From: Rhyacophila brunnea
Lineage: Eukaryota; Arthropoda; Insecta; Trichoptera; Rhyacophilidae
Direction: 5' to 3'
NCBI GenBank assembly: GCA_022495005.1
Contig: JAGYXB010001401.1
Coordinates: 930,001-994,000 of the forward strand
DNA length: 64,000 bases
A program made the position numbers and the translations under genes. Below are positions 1 through 11,612 of this stretch, piece by piece (within the stretch, counting starts at the first letter, position 1; each line of letters begins with the position of its first letter). The notes under the pieces were generated by a model. The model did no database searches. It was not told the DNA's origin and was given only the letters and a program-made list of their open reading frames with translations.

Positions 1-690
1 AAATTACGAGTAAAAGTTTTCATTTTATTTGTCAAGCGATGTCTACATTTTTTTTTATAATTACGACAGTTGTCATAAGTTAGCTTACATAAAAAATAGC
101 AACCATTTGGGATAGTTTATGATTGCGTATTTATGCTTGTAATTTTATAATTTAAAATTATAAATTTATTACTAATCGATGTTAAAAAAGAAAATCCAGT
201 CTAAATAGGTCTTAGGTTCTACTTATTTTCAGCTTATAGTCCTTGGGAAAAGTTCAATAAATTTAACAGAAAAAAATAAAAATAAATGTACTGTCTTTTG
301 AATTTAAAGCCAACCTTGACCGCGAAAGTCTCCAATTCGTATTGACAAGTTTTAAAAAAGAAATATGCAAACTTGTGTTGGAACCACGGAACGATTGGCC
401 GTAAAAAGTCAAACTGAATAAGGAGAGAGGGAAAGGTTGTCGCAGAAAAATACAAATACGTGATTTTTGACCAGAGATGAGTTATCGCATTGCATAAAAA
501 ATTATGATATAAATTGAATGTATTCTTTTGAAAAAATAAAATTTCACCTACAATATTATGGCTATATTAATCTACAGCAATAGTTTCTTGGACTGATTAT
601 GCCACCAACAAAATGGTTTAAAAACATGGCGATAAGATAATACGTTATAGCTATCATAAAACACAAAAAATGTATAACTAAACATAAGTG
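1..690. other. AT-rich stretch, no gene seen
   Basis: No recognisable coding region, tRNA-like head, terminal inverted repeat or repeat shared with the rest of the window was seen here. Short open frames are of the length expected by chance in such AT-rich DNA. Confidence 0.6.
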
Positions 691-691
691 G

Positions 692-1200
692 CGGTAAACA
701 ATCCCAGGGCATGTCAGCATAATTAAGACAATGCGCTGGTCACCGAGTTAAACAAATGTGGCACATCACCTCAACTACGGTCAGCATATTCTGTAAGTGT
801 GACATACTTTGATGTGGGTCAAAGAACAAAGCCTGGTTAGCAAAACGCCACGAAGTTGCAATGGTTGCCAATAGGTTGCTTAATTTATCGAATATTCATT
901 TATATAAATGGCGAGTCATCATTGATGGAAAATAAGATTCAGTCTCAGAATCTCAGTAAGCAGTACGTGCTACCATCACGCCTCTCCCAGAACCATTCTA
1001 TCACCGTACTTGGGACTCCGCTGAGCTTTAGACCGCTAACGTCTCTCCTGTGTTATTTACTCTTGTACGAAATGTATACCGTTTACGCTGTAATAAATTC
1101 TCGCTCCGGACTATTCATTCATCTCCAACTCCTTAACCCTAAAGTGGTGACCTCGATCTAAGCCAACATCGTCACTGCTAAATATATATACATGTTAAAG
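692..1200 (+). mobile_element. possible LTR-retrotransposon LTR plus primer-binding site (remnant)
   Basis: This block is less AT-rich than its surroundings and has the order of signals expected for an LTR. A TATA-like motif (tttatataaatgg) lies near 899-911. An AATAAA-type poly(A) signal lies near 1092. The block ends at about 1142 with AGTGGTGACCTCGA, where TGGTGACC resembles a tRNA-derived primer-binding site. A 101-codon open frame covers 856-1161, but its translation is not recognisable and I treat it as chance. No second LTR and no gag or pol was found, so this would be a solo or truncated LTR. Its left boundary is not defined. The call rests on signal order only and is tentative. Confidence 0.28.
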
Positions 1201-1486
1201 TGATGCAAAAATACTTCAACAACATAATATAGAATGAATAAAGCGTGCTAATTACAGTAAGTATGGTGTTAAGCCATGTAGTGGGAGGCAATTGATGTCT
1301 TCAATACGTCGTGTTGCCGCTGAGTACTTTGTTTCTTGGAAAAAATACAAGGTACCAGTCAATAATCCAGGTACTCCAGATAAAATAACGGTTGTCTATA
1401 AATGTCAGAGACGCATTCTTAGTTGAGAGTATTAAATTTATATCTTCTAAGCAAATATTTTTTGTGTTCGTGATCTGATACAAAAA

Positions 1487-1958
1487 TAATTACAAGATCA
1501 AAAGAACTTTTTATATACAACGTTTTTAAATTTTCTGTTGAATTATTATACTCAAACTTGTACTTGATATGAAGTAAATAAAAAATAAGCAAACAAACAA
1601 ATATAGAATACTGAAATGTCATTTTGACATTTCATTTTGATTTCCATAGTAACGCACGTATATATTTATAATTTAGTTGCTAGGACCACCGCCTTAGCAA
1701 CCAATAATAGTTTTTTACTTTTTACGGATTTTTCTGAAATAACTCTCCATACAAAACAGAATTCACTGAAAATTAATTCAATTCTGTTAAAAGATGGGTA
1801 AAAGTATAAAAAAAAATCATTGGCATCGTGCTCTGATATATTCTAAAAGTTTGAAATGTCTAGCTAGTCAGGAAGTTAGTTAAAAATCGATTGAAAGATT
1901 TGTACTGGACAAACAACCACCGGGCAAAAAGAATACGAGCTAATAAAAACGTTGTAAT
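1487..1958. repeat. dispersed repeat family R1, copy 1
   Basis: A segment of about 470 bp is repeated at 52164-52607 in the same orientation. Shared blocks include a stretch starting attacaagat and running into tatacaacgttttt, the block tttccatagtaacgcacg, the pair ttgctaggacc/tagcaacc, and a 3' block containing ggaagttagttaaaaatcga. TACAACGTTTTTA near the 5' end is mirrored by TAAAAACGTTGTA at the 3' end, which suggests terminal inverted repeats of about 13 bp. However, similarity extends about 25 bp upstream of the 5' motif. No open frame of note lies inside, so a non-autonomous DNA element is likely. Confidence 0.7.
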
Positions 1959-2396
1959 AATATAGTTATATTTTAAATTCGATCTTTTGTAACACGAACA
2001 ACTTATGAACGGTTCACCTCTTGTAAGCAATATTGCAAAACCACAAATCCGAAAATAGTCTGTCCTTCAACGAGAGAACTTTTACATTATACTCAATGTT
2101 ATCGTGAAAAATGATACAGTTTGGTATTTGAATATGGACATATTCTGGTAATAAATTTTATCTGTTTGATATTTACACGGGTATAACGTTTCGGGCTTCA
2201 ATAAATTTAATAGATTATTGAAATACGAAGGCACCCAAAAAATTAAAAAAAAATATATGGTAAGATATCGAATGCTTTAAAATAGATACCTTAACTAATT
2301 TTTTTATATTTTATTCACGTAGTAAACAAAATAAAAGTAGGTATTGAACAGTGTTTTACAAAATATTGATAATGTCGATTTATATTCGATGTTCAA
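1959..2396. other. AT-rich spacer, nothing recognised
   Basis: No coding potential and no similarity to other parts of the window was noticed. Confidence 0.5.
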
Positions 2397-2557
2397 TATA
2401 CTTCCCTGCCAAGTAAAAAGAGAGTTTTTATGGTTTTATTGGAATGAGAATACATTGTTTATTTATAGATTATGCCATATTATCATGATCATGTAATATA
2501 AGTGAAAAGCAGTTTAAAACTTGGGTTTTACTGTTTTTCACTTAGCAGGGCAGTATA
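2397..2557. mobile_element. small MITE-like element with inverted ends
   Basis: The left end, starting with tatacttccctgccaagt, is an imperfect inverted copy of the right end, which terminates in acttagcagggcagtata. The arms are roughly 25-45 bp with mismatches and an indel. The flanking TATA on both sides fits a TA-type target. The right-end sequence (aaaacttgggtt followed by agcagggcagtata) recurs at 33213-33282, so this is a family and not a chance palindrome. No coding capacity. Confidence 0.5.
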
Positions 2558-2817
2558 CACATGATTAAAAAATGTAGCATTATTCATTGAAAGTCTATAA
2601 CCTTGAAAACGTACATATTAGAAAATTCCCAAAAAATATCTCGGACTGAGTGCAATTTGAATGCATACCTATCGTTTGTTGGGTGACAAATTTACTTACT
2701 ATGATAGTATACATATTATAATATACACTTATACTATAATAATATTATGTAGTCGAGATAATGGGCAATATGCAAAACGTTTAGAATTAATTCCCAAATA
2801 AAGCTAGTCATCCAGTG

Positions 2818-3472
2818 TAGGGTATGCAATACTGGTATTTCAAAACCGGTATTCCAGTATTTATCAATACCAAAATACCGGTTTTAAAAATTCAAAATAC
2901 CGGAAGTTTTGGTATTCAAAAAGCACACTCGTTTACGTTTTTGAAAATGAATTATAAGTTATGTGCTGCTAAAATGCAAATATATTGAGTGAAGAGGTGA
3001 ACAGGTTCCAAAAGAGGTGAAAAAATAATAAAACAAATTTTATCAAATATATTTATATAAGTAATTGTCGCAATGAATAAAATTATCATAATATTATTTC
3101 GAAATAAAAAACATCCGTGACAAAAATATTCAGTTATTCTATAATTATTGATGACTGTACAAGTGTTGAATTTAAGAAGCTTTTCCTGCAGCCGGACGTA
3201 ATAGCACTTGATAAACTTTTGAGAGCTTTAGTTAAAATTATCAATATATTCAAATTGTTTGTAAAAAATCACTAGTTCTATAATTATGATCAATACATAT
3301 TTTTAAATGTCAAGATAATAAATGTAGGTATGTAGGTTTTTGTTATAAGATAATATTTTTAAAAGATTTTAATAGCTATATTTCTTGATAAGCACCTATT
3401 TCTGTTTTTTATAATGTTTAAGAAATACCGGAAAACCGATATTGACATTTTCATTCGGTATTGCAATCCCTA
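2818..3472. mobile_element. non-autonomous hAT-type transposon (655 bp), family 1
   Basis: The element begins TAGGGTATGCAATACTGG and ends CGGTATTGCAATCCCTA, which are imperfect terminal inverted repeats. It is flanked on both sides by a perfect 8-bp direct repeat, ATCCAGTG (2810-2817 and 3473-3480). An 8-bp duplication and TAGGG-like termini are the signature of the hAT superfamily. The subterminal regions are full of accggtatt/aataccgg motifs in both orientations, typical of hAT transposase binding regions. The AT-rich interior has no open frame of transposase size, so the copy is non-autonomous. It was probably mobilised by a relative that is not in this window. It is structurally similar to the two elements at 25-26.8 kb but has a different subterminal motif. 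Confidence 0.85.
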
Positions 3473-3480
3473 ATCCAGTG

Positions 3481-5160
3481 GTATTGTCATGTTACATTTC
3501 ACGTGACATGTCTACATTTCAAACGCAGACTTTAATAAATAATGTTAATTAATTAACAATAAAAGTTGGCACAACCTTGTAAACAGTGTGTGTCAACCTT
3601 GTTTCTAAAACAATGATCGTTAAAAAAAAAGAACCAATGGGGGGTTCTTCCCGCTTTTTTGAAAGCGTGATGTCAACAAACAACTAATTTCCGCCCACAA
3701 GATTTCACTCCGGGATTAGATTTAGTGCTGTACGGACGTGATCGGTTAACATTTAGATACAGTTTCAACGCCATTTGTTGTTACTTCCTTTCGGACAGGA
3801 AGAGTTTGCAGTTCATAATTCCAGCCAAGATGAAGTTCCAGCCATCACACATAAAGCTAAGTCATCATTAACATCTTAGAAGAAATACTCTATGTCCCGT
3901 ACCAAGTGAACGCTTCTCAAATTTGTATTAAAATTTGTTTTTGTTTTCGTATCATTTAAATTTCAATGTAAATTGGTTGTGTGTGATGAAATAACACTTT
4001 TAACGATTAAACTGTGTTCTTATTTTTATATTGTTATATTTAATTTGTAAATACACACCTTTAAAGGCGCCCAAAAATTATAATTTAATATTTCAAACGA
4101 GTTTACAAATGACATTTTATTCGAGGTAGATAATGATTTATAAAGCATTCTTTACAGAAGGTTTAAGTGAACAGAAAGCCGAACTATATGCTTGAGATTA
4201 ATAGTACTAAATATTTCATGTTTTATTGATTGAATTAGTTGGCACTCCATGTTTAACAATTGTGCATACAATTGTTGAACCTTTTCTATTATCATTCTAA
4301 CGATATTACTTTATACACTTTTTCCCCCCTTTTATGACAGTATTAAAAAAGTAGAAGAAAACGTTAAAAAAGTAGACATGAAGACCGTTTGGATAAATGA
4401 CATAGGACATAAGTTTTACGGAAGTACGTAGCAGCGTAATGAATATGACGAATATAATTCAAAATATTTTGTAGTGGTTTTTATCTAGTAGATGATAGAT
4501 AATGCTTATGATTATGATGATGATATGAAATAATCATTATAAGATAAATGAGCTAAATAAAATACCTACAGTTATAATTTTATATGTGGATAATATATTC
4601 GGTTATATTTTATAGGTCTCAAAGACAACAAAGAAGTTTGCAGTACAAAGCATCCTTTGATAATAATATTAAATGTTACATATTATATCAGTTGAATACA
4701 TTATCTACTTTTCTTTTGCTACGTGTAATATAACTAAAAAAATAACACAAAGAACGGTGAAAATAATACGTCTAAATCATATGAGAATTCGAAAAAAATA
4801 TCCATCTTGCAAGACGGCAGTGTTATTATGATACGTTTTTTTTGAGAGCCTCAATTTTCCACAAAATAAACCAGTCGAGTCGATTTATTTTTCTCCCTGT
4901 TTTTCACATATACTTTGAGTGTGTAATTTTCTATCAACTGAATAATTTTAATAAAAGTAGGATATAGTAAATATTATACTTAAATGAAAATAAAAATAAA
5001 CTTATACCATATGATATAATGGAAGTCTAAATCGCTAGTTCGTAATGGGAAAGCTATTATCTATACTATAATTTCGAAAATATATTTGTTTGTACCGTCG
5101 TATCGGTTTTTCTTTATACAAATCCACACGCGCAGTCAGATTTTCACACAATTTAGACAG
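3481..5160. other. AT-rich spacer with a small hairpin and a possible RTE scrap
   Basis: No gene was recognised. Near 4250-4281 gtttaacaattgt is followed after a few bases by its near complement acaattgttgaac, a hairpin of about 13 bp. The short block around 4412-4442 (ttttacggaagtacgtagca) resembles the 3' end of the RTE copy at 45.5 kb (ttctgcggaagtacgtggca) and could be a tiny decayed fragment. The GC-richer stretch near 3640-3740 has no recognisable content. Confidence 0.4.
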
Positions 5161-5480
5161 TAGATGGAGACCAAAGAGCTGAAGTGTATAGTTAGTGTCT
5201 CAAAATTCAGATTTAACCCATTTGCACCCCGGGGACAGTTTTACGGTTTTTGCGGAAAATGCCGCCGCGTACAGGGCCTTGAAACGCGGAATTCAATGCT
5301 GCAACTCCCATTTTTTATTAAAAATATCGTTAAAATGTGTACATTTAAAAATATTAGCGTTTATTTAAGCTCGATCAGAGGTCAAATGGCAAAGTTAGAT
5401 GCAAATAATTGTGTTATTAAAATCGGTAATCGGTAGGGAGCCAACCGAGCCGGCGTGGCGCGAGCAACGCAGTGCTGCCA
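5161..5480. other. GC-richer island, unassigned
   Basis: This island stands out against its AT-rich surroundings and contains several CpG-rich words near 5225-5290 and 5436-5470. A 90-codon open frame (5164-5436, plus) crosses it, but the translation resembles no family I know and has no splice context I can trust. It may be an old repeat, a regulatory element or an exon. I cannot tell which from sequence alone. Confidence 0.25.
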
Positions 5481-6639
5481 CATATGATTGAAATGCTTCA
5501 CTCACGGAAAATCGTATGTAGCGGCATCAAGAGTCGGGAGTAGTAAAAATTTATATATTTTGGCACCAAATGGAAAAGCTACAAATATCGTATATCGAAA
5601 AGCCCTGGAATGATGGATTGTATATTAATATTATGGATGGATATTTATACTATGTAGAAAAGCCTTAAAATAATAAATTGAATATGTACTACTTTTTAAG
5701 ATATTTAAATGCAATACATACTGCATACAAAAATATACTATATTGTGTTAAAAATAAAAATCTCTAATATTATATTTTTAACTTTTTAAATTCAATCCTT
5801 TGCATTCTACGTAATAATTTTTGAATTTATATTTTCAAATATGAAACCATTCTATTCCCGGGGAGCGCCGTGTGATACTGCTAGTATTAAATAAATATAA
5901 AAACTAATATTTAATTATTCATGAACCTACATAATTTAATAATGAACTTTTCGTTATTACAGTTTTATATATATTTTATTTCATGATAATTTCCCAAATG
6001 ATATCGGGAAATAGATAATTTAAAATAAAATCTTAGAAAAATATTAAAAATTTTCCAACACAGTTTAAATGCTTTAAAGATTATCAAAAAAAAACCGTAA
6101 CTCAGCTTTTTAGAGAATATTACTTCAAATATTGGTATGTAGAGAAAAACAAATTCTTTTGGAATTGCGGCCACGACAAAATCATTTGATATGGTATTGA
6201 TGTAACAAAAATCTGACACCATTCTACGTTATTTTATTTTTAAAGCAATTTCAGGTAGGTATTAATTGTATAGTGTATGCTTTCACCATTGTTGATAAAT
6301 TAAACTGAATGACAAATTCAAGTGCCTACTATTTTTGGAAACGTCTAGCCATAGCTTTGAAAGTTTTGGCATTTATTAAATCTGCATGCAATTGGTCAGG
6401 TGGCTCTTCATTCAAAACTATGTCAATATAAAATTTTTGGTCTTTATTATCGAAAAGTTTAAAAATATTAAGTATGTCTATATAAAAAAAAACATCGTAA
6501 GCGACATTCAAATATTTTTTGACTAATAAATAAAAAATGGTGTAAAACAGTATCAATTAGCATAAATGCAATATCTTTAGCTGTAGTTATTTGTTATGTA
6601 CGCTAATATTATGGTAATATATTCTTATTAATCACCCAC

Positions 6640-6880
6640 AATGGCCGCGCGTCTTAAGCATCGGCCTATAGCGTCGTGGGTCCCAAATTTGAATTCTGGG
6701 TCTGGCAAGTACACGTCATATTGTTTTTCAATTTTTGTACGCGTCAGAGTATTGAACTAATAGGTTGAGCAAGTGGCTGACATCCATTTTTCGTAAAAAC
6801 AAAATCTGTTGATACAAACCTCCACTCTGTGGGGGCCCATATGATCTTATTAGGTTAGGACATGGTAAAAAAAATAATAT
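6640..6880 (+). mobile_element. tRNA-derived SINE, family 1, copy a
   Basis: The head resembles a tRNA promoter: a box A-like TGGCCGCGCG followed by cttaagc near 6642-6660, and a degenerate box B (aatttgaattc) near 6686-6697. The body shares with the copy at 8361-8612 the phrases tctggcaagtacac, attgtttttcaattt, taataggttgagcaagtgg and the 3' block with cctattaggattcggacatggt-type sequence. The two copies run parallel over about 240 bp. It is non-coding. Family members also occur at 10.6, 30.9 and 32.1 kb in reverse orientation. Confidence 0.72.
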
Positions 6881-7839
6881 TCTCTTACAATTTGTGAGTG
6901 ATTTGGTTATTCAAACAAAAGGTCTCTGAACTGAAATATTTACAAATATATTCCTTATAGATAAAAATATAATAATGGGTCGTCGATGGACTTGTCAAAA
7001 TAATAGAAATTAGAAATTGTATTCATGCATCTCGTGGTTTTGCACATATAGCAAAGAAAGGGTAGAATCTCTCGCTTGAAGCTGGAATGAGGGGCGGAGC
7101 TTCACTTATTCTTATGTGTTTATTTAACGAGTCGATTTCATAAAAACATACTTTGAAAATATAAGTGAAATCCATTAATTATACATACTACTCCGATTTT
7201 TTTCTTTAAAATATAAATCGAGCACATTTTTTTGGGTACTCAATTTTCCACAGAATAAAGCTAGGCAGTTTTTTTTGCCAGCTCTCGTGTGTGCACAGTG
7301 TGTAAATTTTACACCTTACTGAGTAAGTTAGGTAAAAAGATTTGGCTGGGCCTAAAGCAGTCGGGCATGGAATAATTTTCCAACCAGAAATCAGAATCAT
7401 TGCCAGGGAAACTAATGAAATTACATGGTTGCCACATATTTCCATAATCCGCTTAGGTAGTCAACGAAAACTGAAAATTAAGTTAGGAGTTTTATATGAG
7501 GGTGTTTATTAAATTGAAATTGAAATTGAAATTTAGTTGCCCATTTTTATGAATTTTTTACAACTGAAATAGAGACAAAATAAATTTTAAACTAAGTACC
7601 AAAACAGCAGAAAAAAATACAGGAGAGTACGGTAAAATAATATAATCTGTTAAGTTATCATTAAAAACTCTGTTTAAAACTGACTCTGGTACTCAATAAC
7701 GTTCACAAAATAATAGTATTTTATTTGAGAAAATATTACTACTTGTGAATTAGATCAAGATAAACAAGATCAATCTGAAATAGCTGTCTACAAATAAAAT
7801 ATCATGTAAATTAATATTGTTATCGGGTATTATATTGGG

Positions 7840-8215
7840 GTTTCTATGCACCCGTCAATTATTACTTGCGTGGTCCTGACCATGATCTATTTTGTGTGAA
7901 AACTGTTTTCTAATGTCAGGCTCACCAGGCACCAATAGTGAGGGCTGTGCGGCTGGTCAATGCACTCTCTAGAGATGTAGACATTTTTAGTGATATGCCA
8001 TGAATTTTGTTATTAAATTTCTATTTTATTGTTTAATTTATATATTTTTTGAATCATTCTTGTTTTTCAATTTTATTTCTTATAAAATGAACCAAACATA
8101 TTTTGTGGTTTATTTTTTCTCTTCTACTTTGATTTACCTGTACTTTTTATTATAAATATCATATTTTGAACGTCATGAATTAATAATTTGTAATGCGGTC
8201 AATGTGTCAAATAAA
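7840..8215 (+). mobile_element. 3' end of a non-LTR retrotransposon (family N1), decayed
   Basis: The block gtcaatgcactctctagagatgtagacatttttagtgat (written in words: gtcaatgc..., gatgtagacattt...) is closely matched by the segment at 27900-27965, and both run into T-rich 3' regions. Read as protein, the shared part gives a short LVNA...DVDIF-like stretch. That is the kind of C-terminal tail seen at the end of non-LTR reverse-transcriptase ORFs in moths. No intact ORF or TSD was found. The assignment to non-LTR elements is inferred. Confidence 0.4.
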
Positions 8216-8360
8216 TAAGTAAAGAATTGTTAACCAAGTCCAAAACTATTTAAAAAAGCGCAATATTGGATGGAAAAGAACATGTAAGACATATCAAAAA
8301 AATAGGTAATGAAGCCAATAGAGAAACATACAAGATCGTTCTATGTGATAAAATTTGCTG

Positions 8361-8612
8361 CCCATAATGGCCAAGTGGCATAAGCTTTGGCTTATAATGT
8401 CGTGGGTCAAAGGTTTGAACTCTGAGTCTGGCAAGTACACATATTGTTTTTCAATTTGTATGTATCAGGGTATGGACCTAATAGGTTGAGCAAGTGGCTG
8501 ACACCTATTTCTCGTAAAAAAAAAAACAAAAGTCTGTTAATACGAACCTCCAATCCGAGGAGGCCTATTTAATCCTATTAGGATCGGACATGGTCAAAAG
8601 AAAGAATAAAAA
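8361..8612 (+). mobile_element. tRNA-derived SINE, family 1, copy b (best-preserved head)
   Basis: This is the best copy of the family. Box A is TGGCCAAGTGG (8369-8379) followed by cataagc, and box B is GGTTTGAACTC (8412-8422), close to the RNA polymerase III consensus. The head resembles Ser/Leu-type tRNAs. The body is shared with 6640-6880 and, in reverse orientation, with 10597-10785. The 3' part contains a gap-prone A-rich run (about 8516-8528) and ends near ggacatggtcaaaag. It is non-coding and depends on a LINE partner for movement. Confidence 0.8.
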
Positions 8613-8889
8613 GATAAAGTTTGCTAAACAAATAAAATGCGCCGGCTGATTGGAGACTGAATATTTGATGAATAAATTCAGTAATGCAAGAGATTATTGT
8701 ATTGATGATAATAAAATATTATGATAAGTTATTTATCGAGCATTAATTTGACTATAGCCGCAAATGCCCATAATGAAGAATTTCAATGCAATTTTACTTA
8801 ATTGATTATAGTGATTTAATATGATGATAAAATAATATTTTTCAGCTATTTATATATTTTTTAAAGCTGATATAAAACAAAAATAAAAA

Positions 8890-9323
8890 ATATATTTTTG
8901 AAAATACGTAATATTCGCCGTATCACACTTCACGACTTAAACACTTAAAGACGTTGGACGGTATTTAGGTCGTATAGTTCTGAGATTAAATTCATGTCTA
9001 AATAAAACACGGTTCTTGTCGGTTGACAGGAAGCCAGCGGAAAAAAATGAAAATAGTCGATATACTGGATTATTTGTTAGGCTAGGAACTAGGTTAGGTT
9101 TTTTTTTAGAATCATTAATAACTATGTCCTTGCTTTTTCGTACAAGGTGGTTGTTAGTAATTTTTAACAATCACAAACACCCTAGGTGTTAGGTTGGGTT
9201 AGGCTAGGTTTTCATTCTTGAATTTATGAATTTTGCCAAAATCGGCTATATATATTTCCGATAAGAAAGCTCATGGCGAATTGTCCTACGGTGAAATGAA
9301 ATACGTACAATTTACATGTAACC
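8890..9323 (+). mobile_element. foldback (MITE) family F, copy A, 5' truncated
   Basis: The inner sequence matches the copies at 17.8 and 40.6 kb. Shared features are ttcgccgtatcac near the left, then ggtcgtatagt, tgtctaaataaaac, gttcttgtcggt, aggaagccagc, tatactggattatttg and a right end with ggtgaaatg...cgtacaatttacat. It has two TTAGG-like runs (about 9078-9100 and 9184-9212), and a 77-bp palindromic unit is inserted between them (9107-9183). The left terminus is degraded, so no target-site duplication could be matched here. Confidence 0.7.
9107..9183. repeat. 77-bp palindromic unit P, copy 1 (inside foldback copy A)
   Basis: The unit starts with a T run and attaataactatgtccttg and then has the imperfect inverted copy caaggtggttgttagtaat, which gives a hairpin with arms of about 19 bp. 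Almost the same unit lies at 24838-24915 beside a SINE, and a fragment at 58156-58186. It separates two TTAGG-like runs that are adjacent in the sister copy at 18.06 kb, so it is probably an insertion. Confidence 0.55.
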
Positions 9324-9837
9324 GTTTCAACACTGTTCAAATAAATCTGTTTACTTTACGATTTCAGATTTGTTGTTATTTTTATAGTTTAATGAAGCAT
9401 TGAAACTTGTCCACTAGCAAAGCGTTTTAAGTCAACTGAAATTTTAACGCGTTTCCGCAAGAAATAAACGTCAGCACGCTGGAGATCGTAAATGCAGTTC
9501 CTTATTCTGGGTAATTACTCTGAGCTTGCACTAGGTACATAGTATATGCAGGTAATTAAATAATTTTAAATATAGCCGACGAGCGTGAGTAACCAACGTG
9601 GAAAACTGTTGGCATTTGGTCTAAGTCTTCGGTTGCATGAAGTGTTGCATAAAACAGTTTTTCACGTACAGTCAACAACACAAAATATATTCTAAAGTTT
9701 CATCAAAGCCCACAATGTTAAGTGCAGGATAAGAAGCTATAAATTTCGACTGCATAGTTGTTGATTATTTTTCGAAGAAAAATTGTAAATTGATAGTAAA
9801 AAATGATGATGATTTGAACGAAATATTCAGATAATCT

Positions 9838-9930
9838 TGGTATTTTCAAGTTATGTATGTTCAATATATGGAATGTTAAATTCTCAAAATCTTGTGAATT
9901 ATTCGTTGAATAAAATACATGGCTTATTAA
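9838..9930 (+). mobile_element. SINE family 2, 3' tail fragment
   Basis: The segment from tattttcaagttatgtatgt to cttgtgaattattcgttgaa matches the 3' body of the fuller copy at 10111-10315 and the one ending near 63550. The tRNA-like head is absent or unrecognisable here. Confidence 0.55.
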
Positions 9931-10110
9931 AAATTGTTAGCAAGTTCAAGTAGACGTTAAAACTAAAATATGCGGCGAGAGCCGGGCATCGGTAAGTAAT
10001 TAAGGTAATTTGTATTTCTTGATTTAATACACACAAACCGATAGTCAATAATAACGCAATTTGATAAGCATTTCATGTATGAGCTACTAGTTTAAAAATC
10101 ACAATTAGAT

Positions 10111-10315
10111 AGGAGGCTCGTAGTATAATTGGTTATTGCAAAGTAGGCACGATACCAGTGGTTATACGGGTTCAAATCCCGTCGAGCATAGTTTTTCAAA
10201 TACGATTTTTTCTAGTGGGTTATATTTTCAAGTTATGTATGTATGTATGTTATATTCTCAAAATCTAGTGAATTATTCATTGAATGAAAGAAATGGTTTA
10301 TCGAAAATCTTCATT
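10111..10315 (+). mobile_element. tRNA-derived SINE, family 2, with tRNA-like head 10114-10189
   Basis: The first 76 bases look like a tRNA. The acceptor strands aggctcg and cgagcat pair at 6 of 7 positions. Box A is TAGTATAATTGG (10121-10132). A perfect 5-bp T-stem (acggg/cccgt) encloses the loop ttcaaat, and box B is GGTTCAAATCC (10169-10179). The D-arm is like that of tRNA-Asp, with one mismatch. The anticodon arm pairs poorly, the base before the would-be anticodon is not T, and the variable region is too long. I therefore read it as a SINE head and not a working tRNA. The 3' body is shared with 9838-9930 and 63360-63560. Confidence 0.72.
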
Positions 10316-10596
10316 TACTGCGAACAGGTTATCGTATCGTAATTGCTCTAGCACTACCATCATAACTCGTAATTTATAGTCGCCCTTGACATTTCATTGA
10401 TATAATTACGTGATATTTGTCCTGGGCAATTTGTAAGTAAATAATACTTCGTGGTATTTGAACAGTAAAATTGATCAATCACCTGAAATACATTATTTAT
10501 ACATTCATGGTGTGTATGGTAACCGATTCGTAAATTAGTGAAAACAATCATTCATAACTTTATTTTTAAACCATTTTATGCGATAATTAAAAGATC

Positions 10597-10785
10597 ATAC
10601 AGGTCTCAAGGGAGTGGAGGTTTATATTGAGATATTTTTGTTTTTACGACAAATAAATATTAATAACTTTCTCTATCTATAAGTTCCATACGACCAAAAC
10701 CACACAATTAAAAAACAACATCTGTATTTGCAAAACCCAGATTTTGAACGCAGGATCCACGTTATCATAAGCCATTATTATTATC
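10597..10785 (-). mobile_element. tRNA-derived SINE, family 1, copy c
   Basis: Read on the minus strand this matches the 6.6 and 8.4 kb copies: an aatggcttatgataacgtgg-like head, a degenerate box B (gcgttcaaaat), attgttttttaattgtg, tttgtcgtaaaaacaaaa, and the 3' block ataaacctccactccctt. The match spans the full body with moderate divergence. Confidence 0.65.
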
Positions 10786-11307
10786 CTATGACAATTATCC
10801 CGGAAACCCTTTCTATGTGGTTAAAAAATGGTTTTATAATATTATTGATACTATTTTTATATATTAACCAAAGCTTAGACTGCGGGCCGCTGTACGTCAT
10901 AATATTGCCTCTTAGTGAGAATCCGTTGTTGAGATCCTCCCTTGAATTCTGTTAAAGAACTTTACGATTTTATCGAGCTTTTTCATCCTCCAAAGCGCTA
11001 AAGAATATTTCAGTTTTACTCTACGAGTATATCACTCAAATCTATAGCATTGTGCTGCTTTGTTTATAATGTTCTCTTACAGATTACATTAATCACAGAA
11101 CTGCGAATAGCTTCTCCCTGATAGTAGATGAGACCCTTACTTTCTTTCACTTTAATACCTAGATTTTTATTTATTTCCGGTCAAGCGCGCCCCAAAAAAC
11201 TCAGTCACCCTTGATTGATATCCCATTTTTAGAATATTTTTTTAAAGTAACACAAAACATTTTTAAAATCACGTAATTGCCATTACTTTCGTTCTAGAAA
11301 ATAAATC

Positions 11308-11612
11308 TACACAACGTGGTATGGAAAGGTATTGAGCATAACGTGAAATAACAAAAAATCAAACTGATTGATAATAAAACAAATATAATAGTGTTAATAG
11401 GTTATATATAATAAAAGACTGGGCGCAAACAGATAACATTTAATCAAATATTGCATCTAGTGATTCACACGAGATAAAAATAGTCTTATAGGTTGATCTA
11501 GAGGCCGCTTAATTGAAAAAATAGCTAAGTTTTGCAGAAATAATTACATGACAATGCAAAATGCAACGCATGGGATCGAAAAGAGTGGAATCAGTGTGGA
11601 GAGGCATTTTTC
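11308..11612 (+). mobile_element. RTE-type retrotransposon 3' fragment, decayed
   Basis: The segment acaacgtggtatggaaaggt at the left matches 45308-45330 of the RTE copy at 45 kb. The right end, with gatcgaaaagagtggaatcag and agaggcattt, matches 45560-45600. Between them the copy is heavily diverged and full of stops. It corresponds to the C-terminal tail after the reverse transcriptase domain. The (GAT)n tail is missing. Confidence 0.55.

Noticed and set aside
856..1161. 101-codon open frame as a gene
   Set aside because: It covers a putative LTR with promoter and poly(A)-like signals, and the translation resembles no family.
10114..10189. Functional tRNA gene
   Set aside because: The anticodon arm pairs at only about 3 of 5 positions, T33 is missing and the variable region is too long. 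The sequence continues into a SINE body found elsewhere.
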